Below are positions 49,534 to 58,449 of a stretch of DNA of 64,000 bases, one piece after another. Position 1 is the stretch's first letter. Each line of letters starts with the position of its first letter. The DNA is from Lineus longissimus (lineage: Eukaryota > Nemertea > Pilidiophora > Heteronemertea > Lineidae). The translations under genes were made by a program, and so were the position numbers. Where the stretch lies: assembly GCF_910592395.1 (NCBI RefSeq), contig NC_088308.1:14959501-15023500 (forward strand). The letters run 5' to 3'. The notes under the pieces are model-generated. The model saw only the letters and a program-made list of their open reading frames with translations, did no database searches and had not been told where the DNA came from.

Positions 49534-49633
49534 ACAGGATACGACGGAAAATGACAATGACGACAGACACTGCAGTGTCGTATAGACTCCTCTACAGTGA
49601 GCCAAAAACTGATAACCTTTTAAAAACCAATCA

Positions 49634-50140
49634 CAAGAATCACCCCAGAGAATCAAAATCCTGAACTGCGGCATTGCGTGCCAAGTCCACGTTCCGAGTC
49701 ATGTGGTGTTCCTGAATTTCGAGTCCCTCAATGGTCTCCTCGCAAAAATGGCTCTTCCAGAGTCGACCTAAATATGGTAGCATTTAACTGACGCATACTT
49801 TCGGATCTAGAGCTACTGGGCCTGCTATGTACAACATACCTCTGCTTGGGCGGCGTGACGAGGCAAAAATCATAAAGCAAGCATCAACAACAAAAGCTTT
49901 TCACTTATTACAGCCCATCGGAAAGAACCTTAAATGTGAAACTTCAACGATCTTGGTCCCCAAGATTCCCAGCTCCGAATGCATAAGTTGAATTATAACT
50001 TTTATCACATCTTTAGCAGCAAGGGAGCGCTGTTTTCCTGGACACAGACCAAGGGAATACAAGGCGACTCAGAACCTGGATTTGGCACGTAATGCCCGGA
50101 GTTTAGGCTTTTGATTCTCCGGGACGAGAATCTAATCAAG
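49634..50140. mobile_element. Foldback MITE with about 75-bp imperfect inverted repeats
   Basis: The left end gaatcaccccagagaatcaa, then gcattgcgtgccaagtcc is answered on the right by ggatttggcacgtaatgccc, then ttttgattctccgggacgag. Identity is roughly 70 percent by eye. No duplication or coding sequence was found. Confidence 0.6.
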
Positions 50141-50756
50141 ACATCTCACCTGGTCTGTTGAGTGAATGATCAACTTATACCATTGATTCGAAGTGATTTT
50201 ATTCCTTCTATCATAGCTTCGCTCCAACCAAAATGGCTGGATGTCCACATAACTACACAATTTCGATGTTGCTCGGGATGCCTCAAACTGCGAAATTCAA
50301 ACACGGCTAGCAATGTGCCAACCTATATTTTTGCCCAATACCCCCAACTGGTGACATAAATCAAAAGTAATCCATTTTATATCAAAACCTCAATATTATG
50401 TAGACTTCTTCAACTTTATTTTAAACTTCGATCTGCTGGAATAAAGCAACAATATTTTTTTTCATAATGGAATTGAAGTGAAATTTTAACCTTTATACCG
50501 CAAAATCAAAAATTTGCTCTAATGCCGTGGTTAAAAGTTAAAAAGTTAAAGTTTAGAGTTTATAGTCTGATATCAACTATGATATAGGTTATAATCTGAC
50601 TTTCAGTTTAACCCCAGTCTGTCCTGGAACCTTTCAGTAGACCACAGATGAGCTGATCAACCAGCGCTATAATCTATGCATTTCTGACCAGTACTCATTT
50701 ACACACCTGGGTGCAGAGAGGCAAGTAAGACAGAGAGACCAGCCTACAGTCTCACG

Positions 50757-50936
50757 CCGACAATGGGGATCGAACCGGGACCTCTTGACTGCTGGTCGAG
50801 AGTCCAAGCCACTACACCACAGCGGCTCCCGCTGTGGTGTAGTCCCGCTGTGGTGGAGAGTCCAAGCCACTACACCACAGCGGCTCCCGCTGTGGTGTAG
50901 TCCCGCTGTGGTGTAGTGGCTTGGACTCTCGACCAT
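50757..50936 (-). mobile_element. tRNA-like SINE head embedded in a nested palindrome
   Basis: The minus strand carries an A-box TGGTGTAGTGGC and a B-box GGTTCGATCCC with about normal spacing, like a diverged tRNA head. The arm 50794-50825 is a perfect 32-bp inverted repeat of 50903-50934. In between, a 58-bp direct duplication repeats the A-box part with smaller ccgctgtggtgtagt palindromes. The whole could fold into one long hairpin. Confidence 0.65.
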
Positions 50937-50943
50937 TATTCAA

Positions 50944-52243
50944 ATGAAACAGCCAGGGGCTATTGTGCTCACCGTATAGATATTTGGTGCTTTGGAATTC
51001 ATCCAGGTTAAGAAACATTGTACATGTATAGTATATAGGTCAAACCAAAGTCGGTATGATATGTGATGTATCGTTGCTTGGAGTAAGTACCATAAGAATA
51101 TCATCAAAAACAAGTCTCTAATAAACGAGATATTGCACTTTTTACCTATTTTAGTTTTGGCCTCCTGGTGGCCAAGTTGAGTATAAGATCAGATCGAAAT
51201 TCAGTGTCCGAGGTAACATGACGTAGGGAGTCATGTGTACCAAATTTCAAGTTCATAGCTTTAGTGGTTAAGAAACGTGCCATAGTTACAATCATACGAC
51301 CAATTTACGCCATTTGACCTCTGTGACCTTGAAAAGCAGGTCAGATCAAAAACTCATACGATATGTGATGTATCCTTGCTAGGAGAACCTACCATAAAAA
51401 TGTTATTGAAAACGAATCACTAATAAGCGAGATATCACACTTTCTAGGTTTTCACTTTTGGCCCCCTGGTGGCCAAGTCGAGAATCAGACCGACTGAAAT
51501 TCAGGGTCAGAGGTCAGCTGACCTATGGTTAACAAACGTTCCACAGTTACGCTCAAATGGCCAATTTACGGCATTTGACCTCTGTGACCTTGACAAGTAC
51601 GTCAAATCAAAAACCCGTATCATATGTGATGTATCCTTGCTAAGAGTATCTACCATAAAATGTTTACCAACAACTGATCAGTAATAAGCGAGATATGGCA
51701 CTATTGAAACTTTTTGGTTTTGGCCCCACTGGTGGCCAAGTTAGGAATCAGACCGGACCGAAAATCAATGTCACAGGTCATCTGACCTAGGGGGTCATGT
51801 GTACCAAGTTTAAACTTCATAGCTTTAATGGTTAAGAAACGTGCCATATTCACACACAAACGGCATATTCACACCATTTGACCTCTGTGACCTTGAAAAG
51901 TATGCCACATTGACCGGATTTTTTGTCAACATGTAGAGCTACATAACAGGTATCTACATATCAAATTTAAAGACTATAGGACGAATAAAGACAAAACGTG
52001 CCACTATCGGTGAAATTTTAGAGTTTGACCACTGTGACCTTGAAAAGTAGGTCAAATCAAAAACCCGTATGATATGTGATGTATCCTTGCTAGGGGTACC
52101 CACCATAAAATTTTAACATTTTAACTTTTCGGTTTTAGCCCCCTTGTGGCAAAGTCAAGAATCAGACCGGAGCAAAATTCAGACGACGACGACAACAACG
52201 GACACAGAGCTATCGTACAGACTCCCCTACGGTGAGCCAAAAA
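50944..52243 (-). mobile_element. HINE-C copy, CACCGT subtype (1.3 kb)
   Basis: The head tgaaacagccaggggctatt, gtgctcaccgta pairs with the tail cccctacggtgagccaaaaa, with (GAC)n before it at 52182-52200. Four core units carry receptor-like motifs, for example 51315-51343. It lies in the same RRP7A intron as the large nest. Confidence 0.8.
51315..51343 (-). promoter_or_regulatory. Nuclear-receptor-like DR3 plus extended half-site (representative)
   Basis: The minus strand reads AGGTCA, then AGGTCA-CAG-AGGTCA preceded by TCA, giving a perfect DR3 and a TCAAGGTCA extended monomer site. The same block is a constant part of every HINE-C core unit (others: 13246-13278, 14052-14080, 57322-57350). 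Binding is not shown by sequence; the half-sites are exact matches to the consensus. Confidence 0.4.
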
Positions 52244-52578
52244 CATTGTCTGAACAAAACTAACTACTGCTAAAAGAAATTCCCCATTTGCTGACAAAAT
52301 ATTTCTTATTCTCTGCCAAATTCTATATCGATCGAGACGAGTTGGCAACCTCAATTGCAAAATTCCCATTCCCGTTTGGAACCATACTAATCAGGGTTAA
52401 TGAGATATGGAAAAAGGGCTTTCAAAGGCGGCCACCGACACTCCAGGAAGTAGGTCCAATTGCAATGGCCAATGATATTTTTGTATGTCAGGTCGTAGAG
52501 TCTTAAGATAACTACAAACTTCGACAATGACAACTTGATAACATAAGATCACCAATTTTATCTAAAGATTATACAAAC

Positions 52579-52704
52579 CTTTGCTGTCTCAATCTTCTTA
52601 AAAAACTTAGACTCTCCATCATTATTGGTTGACAAGGATAATTCATCCTGTATAATAACTTGAAGAATCTTTCCGTAATCACAAAAAATTCTTCTTAGAC
52701 TCTC
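52579..52704 (-). CDS. RRP7A: RRP7A exon (RRM middle), pre-rRNA processing
   Basis: 126-bp exon, phase 0 at both ends, with acceptor tttcttttcag and donor GCAAAG|GTTTGT (GT at 52577-52578). It encodes ESLRRIFCDYGKILQVII, then NNDGESKFFKKIETAK. This matches the RRP7A stretch after the NVPPY motif: an E-S-L-x-R-x-F helix, a G-x-I/V turn and the conserved S-K-F-F motif. Joining to 58297-58439 and 36185-36308 keeps the frame open throughout. A 936-bp MITE lies 100 bp upstream in the preceding intron. Confidence 0.9.
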
Positions 52705-52803
52705 CTGAAAAGAAAGCAAAAGTGACAACCAACCTTGTTTTACAGCGAGATGACAAGTAAGCCTTCCACAAGGTGCTGAATCAAAGACTGTAATGGGTGT
52801 GAA

Positions 52804-53739
52804 CAAGGAGGATACCGCGGTGACGTCACAGCTTTTCCAAGATGGCGCTGCATATCGTAAACAAACTCGATCCACGGCGAAGGGAAAATCAAGTCATCAA
52901 ATAAAGTTAGATTTTTCGCATCAAATCAGAGTTATTAGCACTTTTCTGCTATGAAATAAGTCTTCAGACAATAAGTTATCATTCAAATAATGAAAAGTGC
53001 CGTTTTGATGGGGAAAAATAGGGTTTTTAAAACCGGGCACCGATCTTCCAAAATTAGCGATGGTTTCAAAACAGTCTCCCAGATATGGGGCAATCTCTTC
53101 ATTATCATAATGAGATTTGGAGGCATGTTTACAGATTTTACAAGTTCGAGACCTGTAGGACCTAAAACTCGCATAGATCCCCATAGATCCCCTCTATTTG
53201 TCGAGTTAGCGCCCCTGTAAGATCATGCATTTTGGACACTAGAACAAAATCTTCCTGCCAATATCGCGGTTTCGGTGATGATTTAAGGAGAAATTGACTA
53301 TTCTTAGAGTTGTATGGGACAGAAATGAGTTCATACTTCATGAATACATGAATATATTATGATATGGGCGGGCTTCTAAGTCGAACAATAACAAACTCAA
53401 CTGCATCTCTACCGTGTATCGCGTAGTGCATTGCCTAGTGTATTTCGTAGTGTACTTTAGCGGAGACATTATTTCCGCACTTTGGCCACGCCAAACGTCT
53501 TTTTTATTCGTGGAAGTTAATCTGCTCTGAAAATTTTATTTTACACAGGAAGAATCCATCCTAGGTATTGCAATATTTCATGTCTATTGGTGTTTTTGTG
53601 TACAGGAGCGCACCAGACAGTGAGACGTAGAGATGTGTTCAGTGCTGGTGCTGTCAGTAGACTGAATCTGATTGGCCATAGCGATCAGTAATATGGGATG
53701 TGAGCACGTGATGTGACGTCACCGCGGTATCCTCCTTGT
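52804..53739. mobile_element. MITE with 26-bp perfect inverted repeats and 8-bp duplication
   Basis: The left tip CAAGGAGGATACCGCGGTGA, then CGTCAC is exactly complemented at 53713-53738. The flanks are GGTGTGAA at 52796-52803 and 53740-53747. Each tip contains the CRE palindrome GTGACGTCAC. The 8-bp duplication points to hAT or a similar superfamily; no transposase is present. Confidence 0.85.
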
Positions 53740-53796
53740 GGTGTGAAAGAGAATTTCTACAGCAGACGATCAAAACCTTATTGGAGAAAAACTTGA

Positions 53797-54232
53797 AATG
53801 AATCGGCCAGGGGCCATTGTGCCCCTCGTAGAGATATTCGGTGGTTAGGAAATCTTGCTGGTTAACCCTTTCAGTGCCAGCTATTGTCCCACCTACAGTA
53901 CCAGAGCAAAATCAAGGACAAGCATCAAACATGCTTTCAGTACTGCTAGACACACCTAACAATTTTAAAAAAGAACTGAAAAACACCTGCACAGCCGATT
54001 TGTAAAACCAGATATCCTTTATGGAACTTGTTCGAAGATGGCACTCTTGTTGTTTGTGTATTAACTATAGAACCCGGGATTCTATAGCTGGCACTATTAG
54101 ACCCAATATTTACCCACGGCGCCCGGGGACAGGCACTGAAAGGGTTAAGAAACCTGCTACAGGTATAGTATATTGGTCAAATCAAAATCGGAATGACTTG
54201 TGACGTATCCTTGCTTTGAGTACCTCCCATAA
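53797..54232 (-). mobile_element. HINE-C head fragment with piggyBac insert, cut by HINE-B
   Basis: The head tgaatcggccaggggccatt, gtgcccctcgta has the GGCC hairpin but a changed subterminal motif. It is split at ctggTTAA (53862) and resumes gaaacctgctac (54149). It ends where HINE-B copy 4 starts. Confidence 0.7.
53862..54148. mobile_element. piggyBac-type MITE, 287 bp
   Basis: TTAACCCTTTCAGTGCC...GGCACTGAAAGGGTTAA, a 17-bp inverted repeat with TTAA duplication. It occupies the same HINE-C position (ctggTTAAgaaac) as the unrelated element at 31756-33254. Confidence 0.85.
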
Positions 54233-54995
54233 CAAGAGGCCCAAGGGCCTGGCGATCAGCTGAAATGCATTGGTGTAGGCAGGGGTCATGTTTGTTCTTA
54301 ATGCAACCATAACAAGAGGCGCTCAGCTGAAATGGATAGGTGAAGGCAAGGGCTAAGTATGTGTTGGTACCCTGTTATTATGAGGCAACGTGAAGCTGTA
54401 ACGTCTAGCACACAGAAGTGCTGGTGCGAAAGACCTTCTTGCTATATCTGTGCATGCTGAAGTACTGAGTTGATGTCACCCTGCTATTATGACGTAACAT
54501 CTTTTCTATTGCCGTTGCAGTAGTGGGGTGTGTGATGACGTCAAAAGTTGTGTGGTGACATCAACGAGTGGAGTCCTTGTCTTCATGCAGCGTAGGTGGA
54601 ACTAATAACATGTACATGGACACAAAGTTCATAATTAGTACAGTGTATTTTGCAAGGTGGGGCCTGGTGCTTTACAATGGTCAAATAAACCGATTGTTGT
54701 CTGGACATTGATGAAGTGGTGCAGCCAAATGTTTGGGATGGTCTTTTTTGTATGTGAAGAAAAGAAGATAAATAGTTGGTTAACAAAATGAACTTTATTG
54801 GTGCGGCAGATATTTGATGCCTTGCGACAGATATTTGCTGCCTTGCGGCAGATATTTGATAACGCTCTCCGGGAATGGAAAGCAGTAAGACAAGTAAGCA
54901 CACCTTACCCTGATGTGGGAACCACAATTGCTTTACTGGACTTGAAATGTGCCAGCGACTCCTCTTGCAATAACCAACAACAGTTAATCTGTAAA
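54233..54995 (-). mobile_element. HINE-B copy 4, truncated, with duplicated head
   Basis: The head occurs twice: complete at 54233 (CAAGAGGCCCAAGGGCCTGG) and at 54313, where the GC hairpin is deleted (caagaggcgctcagctga). The body stops at gttaatctgtaaa, where a HINE-C copy begins. The remainder of HINE-B does not resume afterwards. Confidence 0.75.
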
Positions 54996-55060
54996 ATGAA
55001 ACGGCCAGGGGCCATTGTGCTCACCGTATACATCTTTTAGTAGGCAGGATCATGCTTAGT

Positions 55061-55732
55061 TTAACCCTTTCGCTGCGGATGTACACATTTTTGCAACCAA
55101 AAAAAAATTCCGATCTGTGCGGATGTACGCAGAACTGCGACTTGGGAGAGACCTGAATCAGACGATGTTTTCAATAGCAAATTAGTACAGGAACTTGTCG
55201 CTAGGTGTCCTGCCATGTTGTTTACCGCTAGAACTTCCGATTTCTAGGTGAAAACTTTTGTAAACAAATTTAAATGCCTCAGTCACGTGTTCGACGAACT
55301 GCAGAATCAATAATTGATGAAATAGTGAATTCGAGGCGTAAGAAGACGAGTCTGATTAGTGATTATGATTCTGAACATAATGCCGATGTACACAGCGTGC
55401 ATGGGGATTGAAAGTGTGCATGATTCAGGATCCGAGGGGGATGATAGTGATAGCCTGGGTCAAGATGAAAAATGGTGTTTTCTCCTCGTTGATTAATACT
55501 AATTAGCGTTATTTAGTTAATTAACATAATTTCAGGTGATTGACAAATGCATAATTTGAAAGTCCATGCTGTCCCCAACAACCTCTTCCAATAGTCCAAA
55601 GCTCTATCTCTTCTCCTTCAGGCTGGATATTGGCCTCAAAGTTACCTATGTTCAAATTGGCTTTTACAGTATTTTGGGGGCAGCAAGGAATCAATATTGA
55701 AATAATTTTGAGCGGCGCAGCGAAAGGGTTAG
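55061..55732. mobile_element. piggyBac-type element, 672 bp
   Basis: It starts TTAACCCTTTCGCTGCGG and ends CGCAGCGAAAGGGTTAG, a 16-bp inverted repeat. One TTAA copy has mutated to TTAG. It carries a transposase-start relic on plus. Confidence 0.75.
55274..55496 (+). pseudogene. Probable piggyBac transposase N-terminal relic, frameshifted
   Basis: ATG at 55274 opens 45 codons, basic then acidic (RRKKTSLISDYDSEH), to TGA at 55409-55411. An overlapping frame from about 55407 continues with acidic residues (SGSEGDDSDSLGQDE) to TAA at 55494-55496. The acidic N-terminus fits piggyBac transposases. One frameshift and the loss of all downstream catalytic sequence make it dead. Confidence 0.45.
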
Positions 55733-56089
55733 AGATGAATATGGTGAACACAATCAGGCATGAAGACTTTTTTTAGATGTGTATTGATGTCAAGTAATAA
55801 GACAGGGCAGTATATATAAGTTTATGATCCAACCAATAACTGTCTATGACATCAACAAGATCAATATGTGTGATTGCTAAGAGTCCCTTCAATATAAATT
55901 TCATCGAAAAAAAGTCATTAATAAGCGAGATATTGCACGTCCTACTTTTTCAGTTTTGACCCCCTGGTGGCCAAATCAAGAATCAGATCATGCCAAAATT
56001 CGGTGTCAGAGATTATCTGATGTAGGGGGTTACATGTACCAACTTTCAAGTTCATAGCTTTAGTGGTTAAGAAACGTGCCATAGTTACA

Positions 56090-57900
56090 CTCTAACGGCC
56101 AATTTACGCCATTTGACCTCTGTGACCTAGAAAAGGAGGTCAAATCCAAAAATCGTAGGACATGTGGTGTATCCTTGCTAGAAGTTCCTGCCATAAAAAT
56201 TTTATCGAAAACAATTCACTCAAATAAGCAAGATATTGCACTTCTTACTTTTTCCATTATGGCCCCCTGGTGGCCGAATAAAGAATCAGATTGGGCCAAA
56301 ATTCGGCATCAGAGGTTATCTGATGTAGGGGGTTATATGCACCAAGTTTCAAGTTCATAGCTTTACTGGTTGAGAAACGTGCATTAGTTTACACTCTAAC
56401 GGCCAATTTACGCCATATGACCTCTATGACCTTGAAAAGTAGGTCAAATTGAAAACCCGTAAGATATGTGATGTATTCTTCCTAAGAGTACCTACAATAA
56501 CAATTTTATCGAAAACAAGTCACTTATAAGCGAGATATCACACTTTTTAGATTTCCACTTTTGGCCCCCTGATGGCAAAGTTGAGAATCAGATCAAACTG
56601 AAATTCAGCACCAGAGGCTATGTGATATAGGGGGTTATATGTACCAAGTTTCAAGTTCATAGCTTTAGTGGTTAAGAAACGTGCATTAGTTTACACTCTA
56701 ATGGCCAATTTACGCCATATGACCTCAGTGACCTTGAAAAGTACGTCAAATTGAAAACCCGTAAGATATGTGATGTATTTGTCCTAAGAGTACCTACCAT
56801 AAAATTTTATCGAAAACAAGTCACTTATAAGCTAGATATCACACTTTTTAGATTTCCACTTTTGGCCCCCTGGTGGCAAAGTTGAGAATCAGATCAAACT
56901 GAAATTCAGCACCAGAGGCTATGTGATATAGGGGGTTATATGTACCAAGTTTCAAGTTCATAGCTTTAGTGGTTAAGAAACGTGCATTAGTTTACACTCT
57001 AACGGCCAATTTACGCCATATGACCTCAGTGACCTTGAAAAGTACGTCAAATTGAAAACCCGTAAGATATGTGATGTATTCGTCCTAAGAGTACCTTATA
57101 TAAAATTTTATCGAAAACAAGTCACTTATAAGCGAGATATCACACTTTTTAGATTTCCACTTTTGGCCCCCTGGTGGCAAAGTTGAGAATCAGATCAAAC
57201 TGAAATTCAGCACCAGAGGCTATGTGATATAGGGGGTTATATGTACCAAGTTTCAAGTTCATAGCTTTAGTGGTTAAGAAACGTGCCATAGTTTACACTC
57301 TAACGGCCAATTTACGCCATATGACCTCTGTGACCTTGAAAAGTAGGTCAAATTGAAAACCTGTAAGATATGTGATGTATTCTTCCTAAGAGTACCTACC
57401 ATAAAATTTTATCGAAAACAAGTCACTTATAAGCGAGATATCACGCTTTTTAGATTTCCACTTTTGGCCCCCTGGTGGCAAAGTTGAGGTTCAGATCAAA
57501 CTGAAATTCAGCACCAGAGGCTATGTGATATAGGGGGTTATATGTACTAAGTTTCAAGTTCATAGCTTTAGTGGTTAAGAAACGTGCCATAGTTTACACT
57601 CTAACGGCCAATTTACGCCATATGACCTCTGTGACCTTGAAAAGTTAGGTCAAATTAAAAACCCGTATGATGTAAGATGTATATTTGCTATGAGTACCTA
57701 CAACAAAATTTCATCGAAAACAAGTCACTAATAAGCGAGATATCAAACTTTTTAGATATCGACATTTGGCCCCCTGGTGGCCAAGTCATGAACCAGACCG
57801 GACCGAAATTCAGTGTCAGAGGTCACCTGACCTAGGGGGTGCTGTGTGCAAAGTTTCAAGTTCATAGCCCTAGCGGTTAAGAAACGTGCTACTGTTTCTG
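56090..57900. repeat. 301-bp tandem array of HINE-C core units
   Basis: The anchor aatttacgccat starts at 56101, 56405, 56707, 57008, 57309 and 57610: a spacing of 304, 302, 301, 301 and 301. The middle units are near-identical (for example caccagaggctatgtgatat, agggggttatat), while the outer ones diverge, the usual sign of local homogenisation. Each unit carries the TGACCT/AGGTCA block and a GGCCCCCTGGTGGC palindrome. Confidence 0.9.
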
Positions 57901-58040
57901 AAACAGGATACGACGGACGACGACGACGACGCCGCTGACGACGACGGACACAGCGCTATCGTATAGACTCAGCGACAACAACAACGACGACGGATGACAG
58001 AGACAGCGGTGTTGTGTAGACTCCCCTACGGTGAGCCAAA

Positions 58041-58296
58041 TTGTGGAACCCATTGTTCACAGGTTAATCAGGGCGATTCAGGTAAATTGATCTGCGACAG
58101 ACTCATAATCAGGAAATGTGAATGTACATTTTCACTGTCCGAGAAAGTGTAAAAGGTAGGCTGAAGCACCTTTAACCGAACTGATTTTTGTTTTTAAAAG
58201 CATTTTTTCATGTACACAACATGGTTTCGCATCAATTTTTATTTGACTTCAGTATACACTCAGATCAGACAAACTTTTCATAAAAATCACAATTAC
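58041..58296. other. RRP7A intron, unique sequence
   Basis: No repeat family was recognised. It leads directly to the RRP7A donor at 58295-58296. Confidence 0.5.
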
Positions 58297-58439
58297 CTCA
58301 TTATAATATGGAGGCACATTCACAACATATAACGTCCTGTCATTTGGTCTTCTTGGGTCTACTTCTCGGCTTAAGTTGTGATCCTTCACAAAAAGGTTAT
58401 GACCAGCAAAGCAGTCCATATTGAATTTGACAGGAATGA
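58297..58439 (-). CDS. RRP7A: RRP7A exon (N-terminal part and RRM start)
   Basis: 143-bp exon with acceptor tctatttcag (58440-58449) and donor AATGAG|GTAATT (GT at 58295-58296). Two bases complete a split codon, then 47 codons follow. It encodes IPVKF, then HNLFVKDH, then RTLYVVNVPPYYNE. The I-P-(I/V)-K-F opening, the L-(F/Y)-V-(R/K) strand and the R-T-L-(F/Y)-V-x-N-V-P-P-Y RNP2-like strand are RRP7A hallmarks. The protein is a nucleolar RNA-binding component needed for small-subunit rRNA maturation. The upstream exon, which must end with one codon base, was not found with confidence. Confidence 0.9.
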
Positions 58440-58449
58440 CTGAAATAGA

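Larger units (their letters stand above)
37827..49609 (-). mobile_element. HINE-C copy broken into four pieces by three insertions
   Basis: One copy can be followed through 37827-37977, 39352-39633, 48396-48589 and 49534-49609. The joins restore the continuous core words cactaataagtgag, gctaggagaacctaccat and tttcaaacaggatacgac. The tail reads cgtatagactcctctacagt, gagccaaaaa. The head is not preserved. The pieces give the order of later insertions. Confidence 0.75.
54996..58040 (-). mobile_element. HINE-C copy with 301-bp tandem core array (3.05 kb)
   Basis: The head tgaaacGGCCAGGGGCCATTG, GTGCTCACCGTA pairs with the tail CCCCTACGGTGAGCCAAA. It contains a piggyBac-type insert at 55061-55732, the tandem array and two (GAC)n tail segments (57908-57950 and 57975-58000), the tail being partly duplicated. 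It is the longest HINE-C copy here. Confidence 0.8.

Noticed and set aside
50757-50840. Functional tRNA gene
   Set aside because: A and B boxes are good, but acceptor stem pairing is poor beyond four bases, the base before the anticodon is not T, and the head is duplicated in a palindrome.
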